From positions 1 through 64,000 of the forward strand of contig NZ_BCVF01000017.1 of NCBI RefSeq assembly GCF_001591605.1: a stretch of 64,000 nt of DNA. The letters run 5' to 3'. Positions 33,141-40,978 of the stretch are shown here, piece by piece; the stretch's first letter is position 1, and each line of letters begins with the position of its first letter. This DNA comes from Bacillus badius NBRC 15713. GTDB taxonomy: Bacteria; Bacillota; Bacilli; Bacillales; Domibacillaceae. Under the pieces are notes generated by a model. That model was not told where the DNA came from and did no database searches. It was given only the letters and a program-made list of their open reading frames with translations. Position numbers and translations under genes: made by a program.

Positions 33141-33386
33141 ATGGAATATCATTTAAAGAATCGTGAAGAAGTAGAACGGTTTGTTATTGAGCAAGTATTG
33201 ACCACTTCAGAAGCAATAGAAATTCTGGGGGTTACCAGACAAAGAATGAATTCGTTAATTTCAACTGGAAAGATCACACCAGTGAAAAAACTTAATAGAG
33301 AAACCTTATTTTTAAGAAGCGATATTGAAGCACGGAAAGCAGAGCAGGATGGGTTGCGTCAAAAGTATCGCCCTTTTGATAACTAA
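33141..33386 (+). CDS. Excisionase/MerR-like helix-turn-helix protein
   Basis: An 81-residue protein; residues about 20-65 form a winged HTH of the excisionase type (VLTTSEAIEILGVTRQRMNSL, then a wing TPVKKLNRETLFLRSDIEARK). It is tightly linked to the two small genes before it and could bind the palindrome in front of them. A terminator follows at 33397. Confidence 0.75.
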   Translation: MEYHLKNREEVERFVIEQVLTTSEAIEILGVTRQRMNSLISTGKITPVKKLNRETLFLRSDIEARKAEQDGLRQKYRPFDN

Positions 33387-33396
33387 AATAATGCGT

Positions 33397-33425
33397 CCCG
33401 CTATTTTTGGCGGGTCTTTTTTATT
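33397..33425 (+). terminator. Terminator after the HTH gene
   Basis: CCCGC (33397-33401) with GCGGG (33410-33414), then TCTTTTTTATTTT. Confidence 0.75.
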
Positions 33426-33432
33426 TTCTATA

Positions 33433-33476
33433 CGTTGGAAGTGTTTTTGTGATTTTATGTAGAAATGTACCTATGT
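33433..33476 (+). repeat. Copy 2 of the ~43-bp repeat
   Basis: Contains GTGATTTTATGTAGAAATGT and matches 30655-30697 with few changes, again right behind a terminator. Confidence 0.6.
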
Positions 33477-33578
33477 AACGATAGGGGGAGAGTAAAGTAG
33501 TTGAACAATTTTCAAAAGATTCTTCTGTATTATCCATTTTTTAAGGAAACCTGAGAATGGGTGCAGGCAAACTGAATT

Positions 33579-33639
33579 TCTGACGGAATCATATTCGGAG
33601 TGGTCAGTGACGAGAGGAGAAGTGTGGGCTCTGCTTTAA
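33579..33639 (+). pseudogene. Frameshifted 3' end of a second type of lysin gene
   Basis: In one frame SDGIIFG is read, and after a frame change SVTRGEVWALL followed by TAA at 33637-33639. This matches the SDG-PVTREEVW-ML ending of the fragment at 34300-34461. Only the last ~20 codons remain. Confidence 0.5.
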
Positions 33640-33647
33640 GGAGACAA

Positions 33648-33683
33648 TAAAAAGAAGGAAGGCCCCAGTACTTACTTGTGGGA
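33648..33683 (-). terminator. Terminator of the secreted protein gene
   Basis: On the minus strand GGTCCC and GGGGCC form a stem, followed by TTCCTTCTTTTTA. Confidence 0.6.
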
Positions 33684-33694
33684 CCTTATCAAAA

Positions 33695-34180
33695 TTAGGG
33701 ACGGATATTTGTAATTGTACGATCGGGATTAATAGTAAATCCTCGAGTAAAGCTACCATTTACAGATGAATTGATAGGTCCATCATCCATTGGAATAGAT
33801 ACGTAAATGCGATAATTTCCCGGGGACAGTGCGGAGAAATTTATATTTGTTACACTTTGAAATTCGTAAACATCAAGCTTTGGATCGTTAAGTTGTACCC
33901 ATGTGTTAAGAGAGCCACGCTTGGTTAACGTGCCGGAACCATTCCTAATTTCAAAAGTAGGAACATGTTTGGTTTTAAAGTCAAGCGTGCTAGGTGAGTT
34001 GCCACCTACTTGAAGAACTGATCGAAGAGTATCCTTGGCAGGAGAAGAGTAAGAAGCCGTTACACCAATATTTTCTCTAATCTCTGCTTTAACTGTAGAG
34101 GATAAGCTCAAAGCATTCATGGCTCCTGCTCCACTTAGTATTATTGTAGAAGCTAAAAGTACTTTACCTATTCTGTTCAT
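33695..34180 (-). CDS. Secreted hypothetical protein
   Basis: A 161-residue protein. The ATG at 34178-34180 is fixed by GGAGGG seven bases upstream. Residues 1-37 are a signal peptide (NRIGKVLLASTIILSGAGAM, likely cut after VKA). The mature part is beta-rich (FEIRNGSGTLTKRGSLNTWV, LSPGNYRIYVSIPMDDGP), like a small jelly-roll or Ig-like secreted domain. It is monocistronic on the minus strand. No family is recognised. Confidence 0.75.
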   Translation of the reverse strand: MNRIGKVLLASTIILSGAGAMNALSLSSTVKAEIRENIGVTASYSSPAKDTLRSVLQVGGNSPSTLDFKTKHVPTFEIRNGSGTLTKRGSLNTWVQLNDPKLDVYEFQSVTNINFSALSPGNYRIYVSIPMDDGPINSSVNGSFTRGFTINPDRTITNIRP

Positions 34181-34299
34181 GGTTTTTCCCTCCATTTATA
34201 GTAAGTGATACCAAATAAAGAATAACATTTATGGTAAATATAGTAAAGTATGTAAATCTTATTATTCTAAATAAATACGAAGGAGAAGAAATACAGTTC

Positions 34300-34461
34300 A
34301 TGGTTTGTGAGAGGAGAGGTGTAGCTGCAAGTCCGCGTTTTCAAAAAGCCCAAGATTGGGTAAAAAAAAGCGGTATCTCGGATGGGACATACCCGCAGCG
34401 TCCAGTTACCAGAGAAGAAGTTTGGTCCATGTTGCATCGGGCTAGTAAACTAAATAAGTAA
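34300..34461 (+). pseudogene. C-terminal fragment of a phage lysin-type protein
   Basis: Codons from ATG 34300 give a 53-residue peptide whose last ~45 residues (FQKAQDWVKKSGISDGTYPQ, then RPVTREEVWSMLHRA) match the C-terminal repeat found at the end of many Firmicutes lysins and amidases. No catalytic domain precedes it. The ribosome binding site is poorly spaced, so expression is doubtful. Confidence 0.6.
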
Positions 34462-34465
34462 ATTT

Positions 34466-34490
34466 AGCCCCACTCTTGGAGAGTGGGGCT
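34466..34490. terminator. Bidirectional terminator
   Basis: AGCCCCACTC (34466-34475) with GAGTGGGGCT (34481-34490), a perfect ten-base stem between convergent genes. Confidence 0.7.
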
Positions 34491-34492
34491 CT

Positions 34493-35107
34493 TCATTGTA
34501 CAGTAAAAAAGCTTTTTATTTCACTCTTACGTTCTTTTAATTCAACTACCAACTTGAAATTATTTACACCAGATTCTTTAAAGATAATTTCAAATTCAAA
34601 GCTAAAAAACATTTCTGAAAAAGATCTTGCATAAGAGGAATTTAATAAGAAAATGTTGTTATCATTATGATGAATTTTCTGTATTTTAACTTGATTTTTA
34701 TATAACTCAATATTACTTTCTGTGATAAATGTTAATTCAGGAACTTTAGCTATCTTTTCCTTAGAATTAACTAAGATACGAACAGAGTATTTACTATCTT
34801 GTCTCGGTGGAAAACTTGCTATGGGCTGGATTGCAACATCAAAATAGTTTTTACCTTCTGCCTTCATTAACAGTATGGTATTAGATAATTCTTTATCTAA
34901 ACCAGCAGATGTTTCTTCCAAAACCTCGATTTTATCCTTATATTTTTGCAACTCTGAGATTAAGAATTGAATTATAGCTAACAAAGCTATAATCGCTACT
35001 AAGTATAGTATATAAATAGGGTTTTTTAGGCTCTCACCTAAAATTGTAGGCATGATGCCTAATCCAGCAGTTACTATGATACTAAGAACGAGACTTTTCC
35101 AATTCAT
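34493..35107 (-). CDS. Two-TM coiled-coil membrane protein of an unrecognised three-gene cluster
   Basis: A 204-residue protein. Start ATG at 35105-35107 behind AAAGGA; it overlaps the preceding gene by 26 bp. TM1 is about residues 6-24 (LVLSIIVTAGLGIMPTIL), TM2 about 31-50 (IYILYLVAIIALLAIIQFLI). A coiled coil follows (LQKYKDKIEVLEETSAGLDK), then a beta-rich cytoplasmic-type domain of about 115 residues. The layout resembles membrane effectors or anchors of multi-gene defence systems, but no family is recognised. The gene is AT-rich. Confidence 0.65.
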   Translation of the reverse strand: MNWKSLVLSIIVTAGLGIMPTILGESLKNPIYILYLVAIIALLAIIQFLISELQKYKDKIEVLEETSAGLDKELSNTILLMKAEGKNYFDVAIQPIASFPPRQDSKYSVRILVNSKEKIAKVPELTFITESNIELYKNQVKIQKIHHNDNNIFLLNSSYARSFSEMFFSFEFEIIFKESGVNNFKLVVELKERKSEIKSFFTVQ

Positions 35108-35708
35108 CAACAATATCCTTTGTAAAGTTTATTAAGTAATCTTCATCGCTATTGCTTATTGAGATCCTTCCATTCCTATAAAGGGAGATAAAGTGTTCGC
35201 CATTGCTTATCGAAACATAGTCTATGTCACAACTCTCATTTAATGCAGAAAATTCCTCAAAAGACGTAAAGTCCTTTTCAAAGTCTTCTCCGTCATTTGA
35301 ATACTCTACTTTCTTGATAAATCCATCTATATACTTTGTAATTGAGTAAATATTATCTTTATTTAGTTTATAATTTTGAATCGTTGAATTTGCTTTACTA
35401 TTAATGTAATTCTTTATTTCAGCAAAATAAACATCATTTGTTTCCTCAATTAAGCAAAATGAACTGTTGGAAAAGAAAAACAAATTAATGTACTCTGAGA
35501 ATGGCACTGTTGTTTGGTTTCCGATCTTTTTAGTGCCTAATAAGTATTCATCCCTAAAATGAAAGACAACATGAAACATGTCTTTTTTGACTTCCGAGTA
35601 ATGCAGCAAGCTAATGTCTTCTTTTTTTAATGAAAAAAATGATTTCTTCATTTTACTTAGATTTTTTAACTTTTCTTGGTTGTCTACTGTTAAAATATTA
35701 AAAATCAT
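35082..35708 (-). CDS. Soluble protein of the three-gene cluster, distant paralogue of the next gene
   Basis: A 208-residue soluble protein; ATG at 35706-35708 behind AGGAGG. The N-terminus MIFNILTVDNQEKL and the C-terminus HFISLYRNGRISIS then NFTKDIVDELEK resemble the same regions of its upstream neighbour (LNFFLLNTNEQPDL, KVTVKLYKDGHRIVID, NFTLYLFEELKK). The middle is rich in Phe, Ser and Asn. It shares 26 bp with the membrane protein gene, so translation is coupled. No family recognised. Confidence 0.65.
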   Translation of the reverse strand: MIFNILTVDNQEKLKNLSKMKKSFFSLKKEDISLLHYSEVKKDMFHVVFHFRDEYLLGTKKIGNQTTVPFSEYINLFFFSNSSFCLIEETNDVYFAEIKNYINSKANSTIQNYKLNKDNIYSITKYIDGFIKKVEYSNDGEDFEKDFTSFEEFSALNESCDIDYVSISNGEHFISLYRNGRISISNSDEDYLINFTKDIVDELEKSRS

Positions 35709-35731
35709 GATATTCCTCCTATCTGGAGTTA

Positions 35732-36520
35732 TTAACTGTCTTTTAGTTTTTTTAATTCTTCGAAAAGGTATAAAGTAAAATTTTTAAAGCTATCTTGATC
35801 AGCAAATTGATTTTCATCAATAACAATCCTGTGGCCATCTTTATATAATTTTACAGTAACTTTGTTCGGGCCGCCAGATAGTTGAGAAGGTATTTCAGCC
35901 TGAATATGACTCATTTTTCCATGTTCTCGATATAATTCATCAACTTCTGATTGATATATATCATTGGAAGGGTCAATTTCGTAAGATACTTTCTTAGTAT
36001 TATCGCCTTTTTTCTCGATTTTTTCTATTTTTGCTGCAGTCCACGTATAACGGTCATTGTCTTTTATTTTTCTCATAAGGTCACTATCAAGTCTAAAAAT
36101 TTGTGTCTCAAACCCGAGTGATTCAACAAGTGATTTAACTTTGGTTTTTGCTATTTCATCGTTAGATTGGTCGAATTTGATTATTAGCTCACTATCTTCT
36201 GTTAAATGAATTAAAGATTTACTATAAAATGTATGTTGAACTCTTACTGTTTTTAATACACCTTCGACTAGTTTGGCTTGGTTGTAGTACCCTAGACTTC
36301 CTTGAGCTGTACAAAAAGATTTAATATATTCTTTTTCCCCATAAGCTGTTGTTTCAACATCGACAAATCCTTCACCATTAATATTACCATCTTCAGAAAC
36401 GGGAGCTTGATATTCGACCATAACGTTCTTAATTTTGTCGAGATCCAATTTGTCTCCATCAGAAAAAAATAGATCAGGTTGTTCGTTTGTATTTAATAGA
36501 AAAAAGTTTAAAATTGCCAT
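35732..36520 (-). CDS. First protein of the three-gene cluster, unknown function
   Basis: A 262-residue acidic protein; ATG at 36518-36520 eight bases after AAGGGGG (one codon inside the longest frame, which would begin with TTG). The N-terminal ~120 residues include GFVDVETTAYGEKEYIKSF and LVEGVLKTVRVQHTFYSKSL; the C-terminal third shares the LYKDGHRIVID...NFTLYLFEEL pattern with the next gene. No catalytic motif is obvious. It is 23 bp upstream of the second gene and clearly in one operon. Confidence 0.65.
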   Translation of the reverse strand: MAILNFFLLNTNEQPDLFFSDGDKLDLDKIKNVMVEYQAPVSEDGNINGEGFVDVETTAYGEKEYIKSFCTAQGSLGYYNQAKLVEGVLKTVRVQHTFYSKSLIHLTEDSELIIKFDQSNDEIAKTKVKSLVESLGFETQIFRLDSDLMRKIKDNDRYTWTAAKIEKIEKKGDNTKKVSYEIDPSNDIYQSEVDELYREHGKMSHIQAEIPSQLSGGPNKVTVKLYKDGHRIVIDENQFADQDSFKNFTLYLFEELKKLKDS

Positions 36521-36728
36521 CAATCATTCCCCCTTGGTATATCCCATCCACTAAAAGTATTAATTGATAAAACTATAACACTATGCGTATTGCAAATGTG
36601 GTTTTTTGAAAAAAGTTTGAAAAGTTTTTAATAAAACAAAATTATTCATTTACAAGGACGGAGTGGAATTATACGGAAATAATTCTATAAACAAGAAAGA
36701 GGTTGCTTTAATTATTACCGACAGGAAT

Positions 36729-36757
36729 AAAGCTCTTCTCATTTGAGAGGGCTTTTT
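36729..36757 (+). terminator. Terminator-like hairpin
   Basis: AAAGCTCTTCTCATTTGAGAGGGCTTTTT: AGCTCT(T)CTC pairs with GAGAGGGCT, then TTTTT. No gene on the + strand ends just before it. Confidence 0.6.
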
Positions 36758-36783
36758 GCATTTCGGTTAGAGAAATTAAATTG

Positions 36784-36900
36784 GTGAAAGTGAAAGGTAC
36801 GTATGGAGCTTATCTTGTGAGGACAAAATGGATGAACGATGGAGAGAAAGCTTTATTATTAATAGCGGGGACAATAATACTTTTATCGATTATTTTTTAA
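36784..36900 (+). CDS. Possible 38-residue single-TM peptide
   Basis: GTG start at 36784, TAA at 36898-36900. The C-terminal half is hydrophobic (ALLLIAGTIILLSIIF). The only nearby ribosome binding site is weak, and an ATG at 36832 could begin a 22-residue form. It is a candidate only. Confidence 0.25.
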   Translation: MKVKGTYGAYLVRTKWMNDGEKALLLIAGTIILLSIIF

Positions 36901-36987
36901 TCATTTTACAGCCCTCTTTTATAAAGATAATTGTTGTATGAACACCAGCAGAATAAGTAATTTTCTTGTACAAAGCAGAAATAAAGG

Positions 36988-37229
36988 GCGCCCCCAAATG
37001 CGCCCCCTCTATGCCCCCAATATTTAAAAAGAATGGGTATATTCTAAAAAGTAGATTTTACAAAGTGGAGAAGTAAAACGATTTTCTTCATATATAGAAA
37101 AGGTTTAAAAACCTAGACCATATTCCGCACACAAGTTCATCCGTGGGAACGCGAGCAATATATGCAAATGTATTAATAGTGAAACCCCTTGAGCCGCTTG
37201 GCTGTAAGGGGTTTTTGTTTGGGGGCATA
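36988..37229. other. Candidate attachment-site region at the right end of the prophage
   Basis: Three GCCCCC units at 36990, 37002 and 37013 (periods 12 and 11) with TATGCCCCCAA at 37010-37020, and its exact reverse complement TTGGGGGCATA at 37219-37229. Between them is an AAACCCCTT/AAGGGGTTT terminator. Arrays like this occur beside tyrosine-integrase attachment sites in Firmicutes. Gene content changes from accessory to host here. The 36521-37579 gap holds no other gene I can support. Confidence 0.4.
37182..37216 (+). terminator. Terminator inside the candidate attachment region
   Basis: AAACCCCTT (37182-37190) pairs with AAGGGGTTT, with an inner CC/GG pair, followed by TTTTT. Confidence 0.7.
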
Positions 37230-37485
37230 TTCCTCCTGTGTAAGTATGGAATAGAAAAGGAAGAAATCCTTATGGCCATAACTGTGCGTGCTGAATTGAT
37301 TATAGTCGATAATCTTTTTTATCCTTGGATTAGTTGGAGAGAATCAATGATGCAAATGAATATAGGTTCTATTAAAGAAGAGAAATAAGAAATAAATCCC
37401 ATCCTTACTAGATGGTAATTTCGGGATTTTTGGCGAGGGTGATAGAAGATATGTAATGTATAAAAGTGGTTTGCTGTGACAAGTA

Positions 37486-37567
37486 TAATGGATATTTAGA
37501 CCTAAAAAGGTAGATTTTTTGGTTAAATTTGTTTAAAATACAGATTATACAAATTTAATGGATATTT
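37486..37567 (+). repeat. Exact 12-bp direct repeat, 70 bp apart, before the glycosyltransferase
   Basis: TAATGGATATTT at 37486-37497 and 37556-37567. The first copy follows a TATAAT-like box. It may be a regulator site or a small duplication. Confidence 0.4.
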
Positions 37568-37579
37568 GAGGTAAAACAT

Positions 37580-38932
37580 ATGCAACCCAATATAAACCCC
37601 GTTAGACCTAATTTTAAGACTGGAAGAGGCCGTTATTATCTAACTGTTACTGCGAAATTTTGGATAAGTCATGCGATTTCGGCTGGTTGGATGATCTTTT
37701 CTATTTATCTTTCACTGCCTTGGTTAAAAGATTTAGCATCTATTGTTTCTCTTCCCGCTGCGATCCTTATTATTGGCGGGATAGCTTATATTCCGGGGTA
37801 TATGAGCGCTTTTCTTGTAGCGAGCTTATTATTGGACAGGCAGCCTGTATTTAAAGATGAATACCCTTCTGATTCTGTATCTTTGCTTATCGCTGCTTAT
37901 AACGAGGAGCAGTCTATCTTTGATACGCTAAAATATGTAGCTGATCAAGATTACACGGGAGAGATACAGGTATTTGTGATTAATAATCATTCCACAGACG
38001 ATACAGAAGAAGAAATTATGAGAGCAAAGAGAGAATTAGATTTGAATATCACTATTTTTCATGAATCTCAGCCCGGTAAGTTTCATGCTCTGAATAACGG
38101 ATTGCAATATGTCGTTACCCCTTACGTGATTACTTTAGATGCCGATACGGTGCTTCATCCATCTGCTGTCCGCTATTTAGTTTCAAGAATAAAAAGCAGC
38201 CCTCCTGATGTATGTGCCGTGGCTGGGTCTATGCTTGTTCGCAACAGCCGTAAAACGATTTGGACTAGAGTGCAAGAGTGGGATTACTTTTTAGGAATTG
38301 CCTCTATAAAAAGGTTACAAGGGCTATACCAAGGCACACTGGTTGCTCAAGGCGCCTTTAGTTTATACAAAACAGAATGTGTACAAGAGGTGCAGGGCTG
38401 GCCAGATGCAATCGGAGAAGATATTGTATTAACCTGGAGGCTTTTAAAAAAGGGCTGGAAGGTATATTTTGAACCTTTGGCGGTCGCTTTCACGGATGCC
38501 CCGACAACTCTTGGCCACTTTGCTAAACAGCGTTCTAGATGGGCAAGAGGAATGATTGAGGGCTTGAATGAAATTAAGCCATGGAAGCAGCCGCAAGTGT
38601 ATACGAAGTATCTTACCGGCATTAACCTAGTCATGCCATATTTGGATTTTGTTTATACCTTCTGTTGGCTTCCTGGTCTGATTTTGGCTTTCTTTGGCTT
38701 TTATTGGATTGCAGGACCTATGACTTTGCTGGTTTTGCCTCTAACGGTTATTAGTTACGGTTTGCTGTATATGTATCAAAAAAACTATGTATTTAATAAC
38801 CTTGATTTAAGAATACGAAAAAATAAGCTGGGATTTGTCCTCTTTATTCTTTTTTATCAAATGATTATGTCCCCAGTCTCTGTCTGGGGGTATCTGCAGG
38901 AATTATTTAAATCCAAGCGTGTCTGGGAGTAG
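37580..38932 (+). CDS. Processive family 2 membrane glycosyltransferase
   Basis: A 450-residue protein with two N-terminal membrane spans (residues about 27-85) and three C-terminal spans (about 350-430). The catalytic domain has IAAYNEEQSIFDTL near 107, VFVINNHSTDD near 131, LDADTVLHPSAVRYL near 187 (metal Asp), GEDIVLTWRLLKKGW near 279 (base Asp) and KQRSRWARGMIEGL near 315 (QxxRW), all signs of a processive GT2 enzyme such as poly-GlcNAc or hyaluronan-like synthases. It is a lone gene, so the polysaccharide cannot be named. Confidence 0.9.
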   Translation: MQPNINPVRPNFKTGRGRYYLTVTAKFWISHAISAGWMIFSIYLSLPWLKDLASIVSLPAAILIIGGIAYIPGYMSAFLVASLLLDRQPVFKDEYPSDSVSLLIAAYNEEQSIFDTLKYVADQDYTGEIQVFVINNHSTDDTEEEIMRAKRELDLNITIFHESQPGKFHALNNGLQYVVTPYVITLDADTVLHPSAVRYLVSRIKSSPPDVCAVAGSMLVRNSRKTIWTRVQEWDYFLGIASIKRLQGLYQGTLVAQGAFSLYKTECVQEVQGWPDAIGEDIVLTWRLLKKGWKVYFEPLAVAFTDAPTTLGHFAKQRSRWARGMIEGLNEIKPWKQPQVYTKYLTGINLVMPYLDFVYTFCWLPGLILAFFGFYWIAGPMTLLVLPLTVISYGLLYMYQKNYVFNNLDLRIRKNKLGFVLFILFYQMIMSPVSVWGYLQELFKSKRVWE

Positions 38933-39017
38933 GCCAGGCCGGGTTATATAAACGATGATTGCAGGGATCAATCTATACTATTGGAAAACGAACGCTCTCC
39001 TATTTGAGAGGAATCCG

Positions 39018-39066
39018 GATTGCAGACAAATTCAATGAAAATTGAAGTTTGTCCGCAATCTTTTTT
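39018..39066 (+). terminator. Terminator of the glycosyltransferase gene
   Basis: GATTGC-A-GACAAATT pairs with the TTTGTC-C-GCAATC arm, followed by six T. Confidence 0.85.
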
Positions 39067-39081
39067 ATTTTGCTAGTGGAT

Positions 39082-39467
39082 GGGGCGGCTGATTTCCATT
39101 CCAATCAACAGAGTGTACAAAGTCAAGGGAGCCTTACAACAATGCCTGTTTGAAAATAAATCGATCCAACGCTTGAGTATATTATTTTCTGCTAGGTGCC
39201 TTTAAGTCCTGGCATTTAAGTCTATCTAGTCTGTAAAAAATATATAGTATAACAGGAATGGAATGCTCCTTTTATAAAATGAGCAAGCGACTGCTGGGGG
39301 ATCGGCCAACTTACACGCTGGTGAAAGAGAAGGACTCGCGCGATCAAGCGCTAATTCTCTGTAAGAGTATAGCTTAAAGATTTCTCTATCAAAAATGAAC
39401 GTAAAGTGCTTGTGCGGTATGCAGGGAATCATCACTGCAGCAGAAACAAAGGGGGATAGACTGAAAA
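39082..39467 (+). other. Long leader region before kynureninase
   Basis: About 385 bp with no convincing gene. It contains AT-rich TATAGTATAAC near 39242-39252 that could be a -10 region, and then a stretch with stem potential (AGAGAA 39327 region with TTCTCT 39355 region). A 32-codon frame at 39279-39377 lacks a ribosome binding site. No T-box or known riboswitch motif was recognised. Confidence 0.35.
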
Positions 39468-40769
39468 ATGGGAGATAAAGACATGGATAATAAGGAGTTG
39501 GATGATTCTTATGAATTTGCTTGCCGGCTTGATCAACAAGATAGGCTGGCGCGGTTTCGGGAGGAATTTTATATTCCAAAAGGAAAGATTTATCTTGACG
39601 GCAATTCGCTGGGGTTGCTGTCTAAACGGTCGGAAGCCTCATTATTGGAGCTTTTGGATTCGTGGAAACAATTTGGGATTGACGGCTGGACAGAAGGAAA
39701 CCATCCATGGTATCACCTTTCTGAACAGCTAGGGAGAAAGCTGGCGCCACTAGTGGGAGCTTGTCCTGAAGAGGTAATCGTAACCGGGTCTACAACAACG
39801 AACCTCCATCAAATGGTTGCAACCTTTTATCAGCCGCAAGGCAATCGAACGAAAATACTGGCGGACGAACTGACCTTTCCTTCTGACATTTATGCGCTGC
39901 AAAGCCAGCTAAAGCTGAAAGGCTACAGTCCGGACACACACTTAATCCGCGTGAAAAGCCGGGATGGGCGCTTTCTTGATGAAGAGAGGATTATTGAGGC
40001 GATGACCGGGGAAGTTGCTTTAGCGGTGTTGCCTAGTGTGCTTTATCGAAGCGGGCAAATTCTTGATATGCGGCGCCTGGCAAAAGCTGCTCATGCGCGC
40101 GGAGTTTTGATTGGCTTTGATCTTTGCCACTCCGTCGGCGCTATCTTGCATGAGTTAAGTGCGTGGGAAGCAGACTTTGCTGTTTGGTGCAATTACAAGT
40201 ATTTGAATAGCGGCCCCGGAAGTGTCGGCGCATTATATGTAAATAAGAAGCATATCGGCAGATTTCCCGGCCTTGCAGGATGGTTCAGCTCCGCTAAACA
40301 TAAGCAATTTGATATGGAGCACGTGCTGGCACCGGCTGAGGCAGCGGGAGCCTATCAAATTGGCACCCCTCACATATTAAGCGCAGCACCTTTAATTGGA
40401 TCGCTTCAGATGTTTGAGGAAGCAGGCATGGAAAATCTGCGGAAAAAGTCTTTGGATATGACGCGTTACATGATGAAGCTGATTATGAAAGAGCGGCAGC
40501 ATATGAGGGTTGAAATTGGCAATCCTTTAGAGGATCACCGGCGCAGCGGGCATATTTATTTAGAGCATAAAGAAGCAGCGCGCATTTGCAGAGCATTGAA
40601 GGCGAATGGGGTCATTCCTGATTTTCGAGCCCCCAACGGCATCCGGCTGGCGCCTGTTCCTCTCTACAATACGTATAAAGAAGTATGGGAGGCTGTGCAA
40701 ATTCTAAGAAGAATCATGGAAGAGGAACAATACAAGCAGTTTAAAAACGAGCGGGGCGTTATTGCCTAA
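39468..40769 (+). CDS. kynU: Kynureninase
   Basis: A 433-residue PLP enzyme that cleaves L-kynurenine to anthranilate and alanine (tryptophan degradation). [58 protein letters not shown] and [18 protein letters not shown] (PLP-binding Lys in NYKYLN) are diagnostic. Start: ATG 39468 follows AAAGGGGGA at long spacing; ATG 39483 follows GGGAG at ideal spacing and is equally possible. kynA and kynB are not adjacent, so the pathway is split or kynurenine is taken up. Confidence 0.93.
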   Translation: MGDKDMDNKELDDSYEFACRLDQQDRLARFREEFYIPKGKIYLDGNSLGLLSKRSEASLLELLDSWKQFGIDGWTEGNHPWYHLSEQLGRKLAPLVGACPEEVIVTGSTTTNLHQMVATFYQPQGNRTKILADELTFPSDIYALQSQLKLKGYSPDTHLIRVKSRDGRFLDEERIIEAMTGEVALAVLPSVLYRSGQILDMRRLAKAAHARGVLIGFDLCHSVGAILHELSAWEADFAVWCNYKYLNSGPGSVGALYVNKKHIGRFPGLAGWFSSAKHKQFDMEHVLAPAEAAGAYQIGTPHILSAAPLIGSLQMFEEAGMENLRKKSLDMTRYMMKLIMKERQHMRVEIGNPLEDHRRSGHIYLEHKEAARICRALKANGVIPDFRAPNGIRLAPVPLYNTYKEVWEAVQILRRIMEEEQYKQFKNERGVIA

Positions 40770-40927
40770 GAAAAGGCTCTTATAAATCCTTCGGTATGAC
40801 CGGTTCTACCAAGAAAGTTTTTTCTCTGGCCGCCACACAGCTGGAGAATTTTTTTTGTTTTTTCGAATAAATCATATTTACTGAATTTTTTCATAGGATA
40901 GAGTAACTGTTTCTCTACTATTCTTTT

Positions 40928-40973
40928 AAAAAGTGACAACTCCTTTCAGCGGCAGGCTAAAAAGGAGCTGTAC
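40928..40973 (-). terminator. Terminator of lexA
   Basis: On the minus strand ACAGCTCCTTT pairs with AAAGGAGTTGT (one G-T pair), and TTTTTAAAAG follows shortly after. Confidence 0.6.
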
Positions 40974-40978
40974 AGTTA

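Noticed and set aside
37143-37388. 81-codon + strand frame near the candidate attachment site
   Set aside because: It runs through a strong terminator hairpin (37182-37216), has no ribosome binding site and an unlikely composition.
37486-37567. 12-bp direct repeat as prophage attachment core
   Set aside because: The copies are only 70 bp apart, so they cannot bound the prophage; no second copy could be looked for outside the window.
39279-39377. 32-codon frame in the kynU leader, considered as a leader peptide
   Set aside because: No ribosome binding site, no run of tryptophan codons and no coupled terminator/antiterminator that I could draw.
39268-39467. T-box or other known riboswitch upstream of kynU
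   Set aside because: The conserved T-box sequence and a terminator before the gene are missing.
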